A stretch of 64,000 nt of DNA from assembly GCF_038396755.1 (NCBI RefSeq), contig NZ_CP149822.1:868001-932000 (forward strand), in the 5' to 3' direction. A program made the translations under genes and the position numbers. Shown here piece after piece: positions 45,042 through 51,908 of this stretch (positions are counted from its first letter, which is position 1; every line of letters starts with the position of its first letter). A model generated the notes under the pieces. The model had not been told where the DNA came from, made no database searches, and saw only the letters and a program-made list of their open reading frames with translations. The stretch comes from Chitinophaga pollutisoli. Its GTDB lineage: Bacteria > Bacteroidota > Bacteroidia > Chitinophagales > Chitinophagaceae.

Positions 45042-46148
45042 TTATTCCCAGCGGAAAACCTTCACGGCCACCGCGTATACCACAACGCCCCATATCGTTA
45101 GAACAAGTAACTGCGGCCCGAGGTTCCAGAGATGCAGCCCTTCGAACGCGATTTTCCGCAGCGCATCGTTGAGGTAAGTCAGCGGCATGATCTTGCAGAT
45201 GGGCTGCAGCCACGCAGGAAATACATCCACCGAAAAGAAAGTTCCCGCCAGCAGAAACTGCGGCAGGGTAACGATATTGGCCATGGGCGGAATGGTGCTT
45301 TCCGTTTTGGCGATGCCGCTCACCACAAATCCGAAGCCCATGAATACGATAAGCCCGAAGAGGCAAAGGATCAGCATTTCGAGGAAGGTCACAAAACCGT
45401 TTACCAACGTGAAGCCAAAAGCGAAATACCCCAGCCCGATGATCACAATGGAACCGAACGACTGGAACAGCAAACGGCTCAGCGCCTCGCCCAGGATGAT
45501 GTACATGCGATGGATGGGTGTGGCGAAGAAACGCTTCAGTACCAGCGTTTGCCGCAGGCTGAAGAAGAGGAACGCCGTACCAAACACCGCGGCGCTCAGC
45601 AGCGAGAAGCCCAACTGTCCGGGAAGGATGAAATCGATCGGGCGGTATTCGCGGCCGGGCACGGTTTCTTCCTTCACTTCCGCCACTGAAGGACGGGGAT
45701 AGGCAACATCATCGGCCGCATTGATCCCTGTTTTCAGGATGCCGAGGAGTGTGGCCTTTTCGTCGGGGTTCGTGGCCGTGGAGGATTTGACGAATATTTT
45801 GTAGCGCAGCGGGGGATTCTGCGGCAGGTCTTTCCCCTGGATGCGAACGATGGCGGTGAGGCGGCCTTTGCGGAGGTCGTCTTCCATTTCGGCCTGCGTT
45901 TCGTTCGTGACGAGTTGCAGTTTGGGGGTAGATGCAAGTTGCCGGTAAATGATGGAGGCCGTATCCGATTGCGCATCGATCCCTACCCTGACGGTTCCGC
46001 TTCTGCCACCGATAAATCCGAACACCAAAATGAAGACCAGCGGGAAAGCCAGGCTGAACACCACTGCCGAGGGGCTCCGGAACATCGCCCGGATACTCGC
46101 TTTCGTAATTGCCCACATTGCCTTTCGCTGGTTGTATGCTGACGCCAT
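45042..46148 (-). CDS. ABC-2 type permease without a neighbouring ATPase
   Basis: The protein of about 368 residues has an N-terminal membrane helix (SPSAVVFSLAFPLVFILVFG), a large extracytoplasmic domain (to about residue 170) and five further hydrophobic segments. FFSLRQTLVLKRFFATPIHR is the conserved cytoplasmic coupling segment of ABC-2 exporters. No ATPase gene lies on either side, so the partner must be encoded elsewhere or shared. The start was placed at 46148 (MASAYN) because a promoter box ends only four bases before the alternative ATG at 46166. Confidence 0.87.
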   Translation of the reverse strand: MASAYNQRKAMWAITKASIRAMFRSPSAVVFSLAFPLVFILVFGFIGGRSGTVRVGIDAQSDTASIIYRQLASTPKLQLVTNETQAEMEDDLRKGRLTAIVRIQGKDLPQNPPLRYKIFVKSSTATNPDEKATLLGILKTGINAADDVAYPRPSVAEVKEETVPGREYRPIDFILPGQLGFSLLSAAVFGTAFLFFSLRQTLVLKRFFATPIHRMYIILGEALSRLLFQSFGSIVIIGLGYFAFGFTLVNGFVTFLEMLILCLFGLIVFMGFGFVVSGIAKTESTIPPMANIVTLPQFLLAGTFFSVDVFPAWLQPICKIMPLTYLNDALRKIAFEGLHLWNLGPQLLVLTIWGVVVYAVAVKVFRWE

Positions 46149-46170
46149 GCTATTTTTCTTTAACAAGGGG

Positions 46171-46178
46171 CAAAACTA
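46171..46178 (-). promoter_or_regulatory. Promoter -7 box for the lone ABC-2 permease gene
   Basis: Read on the minus strand the sequence is TAGTTTTG, matching TAnnTTTG, 22 bases before the chosen start codon. Confidence 0.45.
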
Positions 46179-46373
46179 GCAAACAACGGTCAATTATCCC
46201 CTGAAATATATCAGCAGGCTGTAACGCCCGCCTGATGGGCTGTAACCCACCAATAACGCCCGGTTAACAATTTTGAAAAGGCCCGGGCGCGCAGCTTTTG
46301 TTAAGTTGCAGGCATATTGAAAATGTGAGTATTTACGTATCCATCAACCAATAATGCCCTAAAATCATATTGT

Positions 46374-46715
46374 ATGGCAGAGAAGAAAGTTCAGGCCGCC
46401 GCTGAATCAGCCAATCCGGCCGTAGAAAAAATGTGCAGTACCTACGACCAGATCCTGGAGAACCTCCAGGACTTTGATCCCTTCAGCGCATCGCAGATCA
46501 TTTGTAACGTCATCAACGAGCACATCAAGCGGCTAAGCAATGTGATCCGCCACCACAACGAAATAGCGGAATCAGCGGAAAAATCCATGGAAGCCCTGGC
46601 CGACGGGCTGCGCCGCCTCCGCATGCAAGCCCAGAAGATTGTCGACGAAAACCACAACAACGTGATCCGCCTCACGCCCGAAGAGCGCGACCCCGTGTAC
46701 GCCGGCGAAGGCTGA
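46374..46715 (+). CDS. Small helical protein, unknown function
   Basis: A 113-residue soluble protein with no recognised family. It is helical throughout (VEKMCSTYDQILENLQDFDP; EKSMEALADGLRRLRMQAQK). Codon usage matches the neighbours, so it is probably real. It stands alone between divergent and convergent genes. Confidence 0.65.
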   Translation: MAEKKVQAAAESANPAVEKMCSTYDQILENLQDFDPFSASQIICNVINEHIKRLSNVIRHHNEIAESAEKSMEALADGLRRLRMQAQKIVDENHNNVIRLTPEERDPVYAGEG

Positions 46716-46891
46716 TCCGTTCCGCAAAATATAACCGCCAACTGATGCCGGTGATTCAGGCTGCAATTTTTACACGCCGGCAGATGCCGGTCCGGCCATA
46801 AGGCAATGCCTTCCCGCACCGGGGCCGGGGTACTCCTTACCGGGTATAATCACCCAACGGTATGGATTCCCCGCCCCGGGGACCGGTCCCT

Positions 46892-47673
46892 TTATCTGAC
46901 TGGCTCCAGCCGCACATATTGCACCACCGGGTCCATGTCTTTCGTCAACACATTGAATTTCCCCACCAACACGATATTGTCCAGCCATTTGATCACGTCA
47001 GGCCCCCACTTCTCCGGCTGGTATTCATATTCCAACACAAGCCCTTTCGGAGAGCTGGTGTAATATTCCAATCCGTTCGTTGTGAACGCCGCCATCAGGT
47101 CCGTATTGCAGGCGATCATTTTTTTCCGTCCGGCGAAACCTGCGGCAGGCCGATCGTTCTGGTCAGTTCCCCCGTTTGCTCGTTCAGCAGCTGCACATCA
47201 AAATATTCATACCCGTTCTTCCAAACCACAAACCGTTTCAGTTGCGGCAAGTATCCCTGGTACACCCATTCTTCAAAATCCTCACCGTCAGAAGTGGTAT
47301 TTCCCAGGCTCTTTTCCGTTCCGTTATCAAGTTTGAAGATCAGCTTACCACCTTCCCGGCGCACTTTCTCCGCCTGCCGAGCAATATTCCTCGCTTCGGC
47401 CGTATCCGGCCTGAATTCCGGCGCGCTTGCAAAAAGCTCCTCCGTGGAAGGCACCACGCGGTACAACTGTAATCCAATCGTCAGCGTGTCCGGCAATCCG
47501 TATTCCGATTTCGCAAAAGTATCCCTGCCTGCGGCGGCCGGCGCATCCGCAACCGTGCTGTCGGCAGGGGAAGCGTTAAGCGTTGCATCCTGGGTGCTTT
47601 GCGTGGCGGCAGACTGGCAGGCCATCCATCCGAAAATCAACATGGCTGGCAAGAACAATTTCATACGGTTCAT
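46892..47673 (-). pseudogene. Lipoprotein of unknown function, frame broken once
   Basis: A lipoprotein (MKLFLPAMLIFGWMAC, lipidated Cys) of about 260 residues with a Ser/Thr/Ala-rich linker and a C-terminal part with propeller-blade-like text (QLKRFVVWKNGYEYFDVQLL, GLPQVSPDGKK). The first frame stops at 47116 within an A7 run (T7 at 47119-47125 on the plus strand). The second frame (46892-47119) begins MIACNTDLMAAFTTNGLEYY. One added A gives a continuous SPDGKKMIACNTD, which is more natural than two proteins. The start may instead be 47664. It lies downstream of sppA on the same strand. Function is unknown. Confidence 0.7.
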
Positions 47674-47748
47674 AAGGGTTGTTTTAAAGAAGATGCCGCC
47701 CCATTTTCCGGAGCGGCATCGCAATATCATTATTTTTTTCCTGCCGGG

Positions 47749-49500
47749 TTACTGGATCAACATTTCGAAAGGCATCCTTGCCTGCGCTTCGCCCTGCATG
47801 TTCCGCACTTTTTTAAGTTGCTCGAATATCCGGTAATCTTCGCCCAGCTCCTCTTTCACGAAGCTGGCCTTCACTTCTTTGCCGAAGCTTTTCATGAGCT
47901 TTTCCAGCGTGTTTTGCGGGCGGGGGAAAGTGGTCAGTTCGACTTCGGGGATATTAGCCATGCGCGCCGCGCAGTCGATCGCATCCTGGACACCGCCGAG
48001 GCGGTCCACCAGCCCGAGCTCCAATGCCTGGCGGCCCGTCCAGACACGGCCCTGGGAAATGCTGTCCACCACATCCGGCCCCAGCTTGCGGCCTTCCACC
48101 ACACGCGCTTTGAATGTCGCGTAAATGGTGTCCACCCCTCGTTGTATGAGTAATTTTTCTTTATCGGTGAGTGGACGGTCCACGGATCCGGCATCCGCGT
48201 ACTCGCCGGTTTTCACCCCGTCGAAAGTTATGCCGAGCTTATTGTTGAAGAAGCCTTTCATATTGGGGAGCACCGTAAACACGCCGATGGAACCGGTGAG
48301 GGTGTTGTGTTCGGCGAAGATGCTGTCGGCCATGCATGAAATGTAATACCCGCCCGAAGCCGCGTAGTCGCCCATAGACACGATCATCGGTTTGGATTTG
48401 CGGGCCAGCGTCAGTTCGCGCCAGATGCTTTCCGAAGCCAGGGCGCTGCCGCCGGGGGAATTCACGCGGAATACGATGGCGCGGATGTCTTTGTCCTGCC
48501 GCGCTTCACGGATCATTTTCACAAAATCGTCGCTGGCAATCATATTTTCCCCATCCGCCCCGCTGCGGATCTCGCCATCGGCGTAGATCAACGCTACGTT
48601 GCCGCTGTAGCCGTCGTACACGCCATTGGCAACTGCATAACGGTTGAGGGAGATGAAATTCACGGATTCGTCGCCACCGATAGACAAGTTGCGTTTGATT
48701 TCGTCCATGATCTGGTCATCATACCGGAGGCCGTCGATCAGTTTGAGGCGCTCGGCGTCGGAGGGCTCGTAAACCAGCGCTTCGTTGGCGTAGCGGTGGA
48801 GGGAGGCCGTATCGATTTTGCGGGCTTCTCCAACTTTCACGAGGAAGTCGCCGTACAGTTCGTTGAGGAAAGAAGTGGTCTGTATGCGGTTGGCGTCCGA
48901 CATTTTGTATTCGCGGAGCGGTTCAGTCGCGGATTTGAACTTGCCGTTGTAGAAAATCTGGGGCTCTATGTCGAGTTTTTCGAGCATGCCTTTCAGATAC
49001 ATCATGGTCATGGAGTAGCCGGTGAAATCGACCATTCCTTTGGGGTGCACGTACACTTTGCTGGCGGCGGAAGCGATGTAGAAAGCGTTTTGCCCGAGGG
49101 TTTCCGCGTAAGCGAATACGAACTTCCCGCTTTTGCGAAAATCAGATACTGCGCGGCGAAGCTCTTCGCTGGCGGCGAAGCCGTTGCCGTTACCGTCTGC
49201 CTTGATGTAAATACCTTTTACGTCCGTGTCTTCCGCGGCCAGGCGGATGATGCGGGAGGCATCGAAGAGGCCGGGTGCGCTGCCCGCTTCTCCGGCGTAA
49301 AGGGCGCGGAAGGGATCGTCGGTCCGCAGTTCGTTGAATTTCTGGCTGAGGTCGAGTACCACCACGGCGTTGGCGCCTACGACCACCTTTTCTCTCGCGC
49401 CCATCCGGGCAAAGATCATCAGCATGAAGAAGAACGAGAGGATGGAGAAAACGAAGAGGGCTACAAAGGACGCCAGGAAAAATTTGAGGAAACTGCGCAT
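47749..49500 (-). CDS. sppA: Signal peptide peptidase SppA, 67K type
   Basis: A 583-residue membrane serine protease with one N-terminal membrane helix (about 7-30) and two tandem ClpP/crotonase-like halves. The catalytic Lys lies in NGKFKSATEPL (about 187-189) and the catalytic Ser is Ser382 in GDYAASGGYY. RVNSPGGSALASESIW and EHNTLTGSIGVF are conserved around the site. It digests cleaved signal peptides in the membrane. It is divergent from folK, with back-to-back promoter boxes. Confidence 0.95.
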   Translation of the reverse strand: MRSFLKFFLASFVALFVFSILSFFFMLMIFARMGAREKVVVGANAVVVLDLSQKFNELRTDDPFRALYAGEAGSAPGLFDASRIIRLAAEDTDVKGIYIKADGNGNGFAASEELRRAVSDFRKSGKFVFAYAETLGQNAFYIASAASKVYVHPKGMVDFTGYSMTMMYLKGMLEKLDIEPQIFYNGKFKSATEPLREYKMSDANRIQTTSFLNELYGDFLVKVGEARKIDTASLHRYANEALVYEPSDAERLKLIDGLRYDDQIMDEIKRNLSIGGDESVNFISLNRYAVANGVYDGYSGNVALIYADGEIRSGADGENMIASDDFVKMIREARQDKDIRAIVFRVNSPGGSALASESIWRELTLARKSKPMIVSMGDYAASGGYYISCMADSIFAEHNTLTGSIGVFTVLPNMKGFFNNKLGITFDGVKTGEYADAGSVDRPLTDKEKLLIQRGVDTIYATFKARVVEGRKLGPDVVDSISQGRVWTGRQALELGLVDRLGGVQDAIDCAARMANIPEVELTTFPRPQNTLEKLMKSFGKEVKASFVKEELGEDYRIFEQLKKVRNMQGEAQARMPFEMLIQ

Positions 49501-49540
49501 GAGTATCTGGTTATTGGACGGAAATCTATATTAATTTTCT

Positions 49541-49567
49541 CAAAAATACGGAATATGGGTACTTTTG
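49541..49567. promoter_or_regulatory. Back-to-back promoter boxes for sppA and folK
   Basis: TATTTTTG on the minus strand (49548-49541) faces sppA and TACTTTTG on the plus strand (49560-49567) faces folK. The boxes are only 11 bases apart, and the folK start codon is 13 bases after its box. Confidence 0.5.
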
Positions 49568-49580
49568 AGCCGTCAAATTC

Positions 49581-50075
49581 ATGAATACTGCAATATTACT
49601 GATAGGTGGCAACATGGGAGACCGCTCCGCGAACCTCCAGGAGGCGGTACGGCTGTTGCAGGCGGAAGCCGGTACGGTAGTCCGCGAATCGGCCTTATAC
49701 GAGACGGCTGCCTGGGGCGGCGTTGCGCAGCCCGATTACCTGAACCAGGCCCTGGAGCTGCAAACGGCGCTCGACGCTCCTTCCCTGCTGCACCTGATGC
49801 TCGACATTGAGCGCAGAATCGGCCGGGTGCGGCGGATGAAATGGGGCGCCCGGGTGATCGACATCGATATGATTTTCTTCAACAATGAAGTAATTACTTT
49901 GCCACAACTGAAAGTACCGCACCCCCAGCTTCAGAACCGCCGATTTGTGCTGGCGCCCCTGGCGGAGATCGCGGGCGACAGGGTGCACCCCATCCTGCAG
50001 CTGACCGTTACCCAATTGCTGGCCGCCTGCCCGGATACCCTCCCGGCTGTGAAGCTGGCCACCGCTCCGCACTAA
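49581..50075 (+). CDS. folK: Hydroxymethyldihydropteridine diphosphokinase
   Basis: A 164-residue HPPK that pyrophosphorylates 6-hydroxymethyl-dihydropterin in folate synthesis. The start ILLIGGNMGDRSANLQEAV and the ATP/Mg motif RRMKWGARVIDIDMIFFNN are diagnostic, followed by LKVPHPQLQNRRFVLAPLAE. It overlaps no other gene; the kinase gene begins 4 bases after its stop. Confidence 0.96.
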   Translation: MNTAILLIGGNMGDRSANLQEAVRLLQAEAGTVVRESALYETAAWGGVAQPDYLNQALELQTALDAPSLLHLMLDIERRIGRVRRMKWGARVIDIDMIFFNNEVITLPQLKVPHPQLQNRRFVLAPLAEIAGDRVHPILQLTVTQLLAACPDTLPAVKLATAPH

Positions 50076-50079
50076 ACCC

Positions 50080-50703
50080 ATGCAGTACCGTTTTATTACC
50101 ATAGAAGGGAATATCGGCTCGGGGAAAACGACCCTCGCGCACCAGCTCGCCGAACAGTTCCGGGCGCGCCTGGTACTGGAGGAATTCGCCGACAACCCCT
50201 TCCTCCCGAAGTTTTACGCCGACCCGGCGCAGTATGCCTTCCCCCTGGAGCTTTTTTTCATGGCGGAAAGGTACAAGCAGCTCAAGGAGATGCACGCCGG
50301 GCCCGACCTCTTCACTTCTCACACCGTGAGCGACTATCTGTTTATCAAAAGCCTGATGTTTGCCAAAATGAACCTGGAGGCCGATGAGTTCTCGCTGTAC
50401 CAGAAGTTGTTCGACATCATCAACCCGCAGCTCCCCCAACCCGATCTCCTCATCTTCCTCAACGCGCCCGTTGAACAGCTCCAAAGCAATATCCGCAGGC
50501 GCGGCAGGCCGTATGAGCAGCAGATTAAAGACAGCTACCTCGAACGCGTGCAGGAAATGTATATCCAGTTCATCCGGCAGTATCCCATGCGCACGCTCAT
50601 GGTCGACACCACGAAGTATGACTTCCTCCGCACACCAGCCGATTTGCAAATGCTCCTCGCCGCACTCGACAAGGAATATGCGCCCGGGGTACATTATCTC
50701 TGA
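50080..50703 (+). CDS. Deoxynucleoside kinase
   Basis: A 207-residue dNK/dGK-type kinase. It shows Walker A (EGNIGSGKTTLA), the catalytic region LFFMAERYKQ, the substrate segment SDYLFIKSLMFAKMNL and the Arg-rich lid IRRRGRPYEQQIKDSYLERV. It phosphorylates deoxynucleosides for salvage. Specificity (dA/dG or T) is uncertain. It follows folK by 4 bases, a common Bacteroidota pairing, and is ended by a strong terminator. Confidence 0.93.
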   Translation: MQYRFITIEGNIGSGKTTLAHQLAEQFRARLVLEEFADNPFLPKFYADPAQYAFPLELFFMAERYKQLKEMHAGPDLFTSHTVSDYLFIKSLMFAKMNLEADEFSLYQKLFDIINPQLPQPDLLIFLNAPVEQLQSNIRRRGRPYEQQIKDSYLERVQEMYIQFIRQYPMRTLMVDTTKYDFLRTPADLQMLLAALDKEYAPGVHYL

Positions 50704-50797
50704 CGCAACAATTCACGCACCGTCGCTGTTATTTTATCGTCACCTGCCCGGAAGGGCGGGTTGGAAAAATCCATAGTTAGTGTTATCATAAAGCTAA

Positions 50798-50834
50798 ACA
50801 GGCAACCTGCGTCCGCAGATTGCCTGTCTTTTTT
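50798..50834 (+). terminator. Rho-independent terminator after the kinase gene
   Basis: ACAGGCAA (50798-50805) pairs with TTGCCTGT (50820-50827), with an inner CTGCG/CGCAG stem, followed by CTTTTTT. Confidence 0.88.
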
Positions 50835-50851
50835 GTTGTAACCGGCCAGGA

Positions 50852-51058
50852 CTAAAGGTCCATCACAAGCTGGTCCGTCAATGCCGTCAGGAGACCGAAT
50901 ACCAGCGGCCCTGCTACAGGAACGCTGGGGGTCAAGTTCTTTGTCAGGAAATACGCGCCTTTTACAAGCGTCAGGAGATTGGCTACATAGGAACCGCCCT
51001 GGATGTGCTGCATTTCTTCCATTTGAAGCGGCTCACAGCCGTAATACTTGTTTTCCAT
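50852..51058 (-). CDS. Small peptide precursor with double-glycine-type leader
   Basis: A 68-residue product. The first 22 residues end in MEEMQHIQGG, matching the LxxEExxxIxGG-type leader that C39-peptidase ABC exporters cleave after Gly-Gly. The remaining 46 residues (SYVANLLTLVKGAYFLTKNL, then TPSVPVAGPLVFGLLTALTD) are hydrophobic and amphipathic, like class II bacteriocins or peptide pheromones. No C39 exporter, immunity gene or modification enzyme is adjacent. The upstream region has phased repeats. It is probably a secreted peptide; whether toxin or signal is unknown. Confidence 0.65.
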   Translation of the reverse strand: MENKYYGCEPLQMEEMQHIQGGSYVANLLTLVKGAYFLTKNLTPSVPVAGPLVFGLLTALTDQLVMDL

Positions 51059-51111
51059 AATGTTATAGGATTTAAAACAATTGGTACCCTTAATTTAAAG
51101 GAACTTATCCT

Positions 51112-51157
51112 GTTCATTTTGTTCATTCTGCGAAACAACCGTTCATTTCTGTTCAAT
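51112..51157. repeat. Phased GTTCAWT direct repeats in a divergent promoter region
   Basis: GTTCATT occurs at 51112, 51121 and 51141, and GTTCAAT at 51151. The spacings of 9, 20 and 10 bases are near one or two DNA turns, so the copies lie on the same face of the helix. They lie between the peptide gene (minus) and an outer-membrane-type gene (plus). Confidence 0.55.
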
Positions 51158-51230
51158 TATTTTTTTGAAGGCTTATGGGGGGAAAGGCGAATTGTCCGTC
51201 ATAATAACAGCAAACAAAAAATTGAACAAT

Positions 51231-51824
51231 ATGAAAAAGCTACTGACAGTATTCGCGCTGTTGACGATGATCGCCGAAACACAGGCCCAGGATATCCAGA
51301 CACTCGCCGGCCGCACCGGTAAACCCAAAACCTTCGGGGCTTACGGCCACGCATTGGGCACCATTTCAGCCGTTAACGGCGACTTTGCCGTGTTCACCGG
51401 CGCTTACGGCGGCGTGTTCCTCAACAAGAAATGGCTCCTCGGCGCCGGCGCCAAAAGCCTCGCCAACAACGTCCGCCTCGAAACACCCGACCGCCCCCAC
51501 ATCGGTTTCTGGTACACCGGCGCCGTGGCCGAATACGTCCACAATACCGATAAACTGTTCCATTGGTCGGCCGGCGCCCTGGTTGGCGGTGGCAGTGTAT
51601 CCGAACGCGATAAAACATACCATACCAGAGACCTCGTGTACGCCTCCAGCGCCGTGGTGGTAGCCGAACCGTTCGTACAGGTAGAAATGAATGTTACCCA
51701 CTACCTCCGCGTGGTGGCAGGCGGCTCCTACCGCCGGGTATTCGGCGCGGGCGGCGTGAATATCACCAACGATAAACTCAGCGCACCGGGCTTCTCCCTG
51801 GGCGTAAAAGCAGGCCTTTTTTAA
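51231..51824 (+). CDS. Outer-membrane beta-barrel-like protein, unknown
   Basis: A 197-residue exported protein with a signal peptide (MKKLLTVFALLTMIAETQAQ). The rest has alternating small and aromatic residues in short strands separated by turns (GAYGHALGTISAVNG; VFTGAYGGVFLNKKWLLGAG; HYLRVVAGGSYRRVFGAGG) and ends SLGVKAGLF, a typical barrel-terminal strand. No specific family is recognised. The chosen ATG gives the signal peptide at the N-terminus. Confidence 0.75.
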   Translation: MKKLLTVFALLTMIAETQAQDIQTLAGRTGKPKTFGAYGHALGTISAVNGDFAVFTGAYGGVFLNKKWLLGAGAKSLANNVRLETPDRPHIGFWYTGAVAEYVHNTDKLFHWSAGALVGGGSVSERDKTYHTRDLVYASSAVVVAEPFVQVEMNVTHYLRVVAGGSYRRVFGAGGVNITNDKLSAPGFSLGVKAGLF

Positions 51825-51866
51825 CCGTCTGTCCAATTTCCCACCCCATCCATTGAACGTTTATTC

Positions 51867-51874
51867 TAATTTTG
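51867..51874 (+). promoter_or_regulatory. Promoter -7 box for the STN repeat protein gene
   Basis: TAATTTTG matches TAnnTTTG and lies 34 bases before the ATG at 51909. Confidence 0.45.
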
Positions 51875-51908
51875 GCCCGCCGGTCCCTTAAAGGAGCCGG
51901 CGTCCGCC

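Noticed and set aside
47116..47119. ATGA overlap in the lipoprotein gene read as two coupled genes
   Set aside because: The downstream part has no signal peptide or start context and continues the SPDGKK segment when one A is added.
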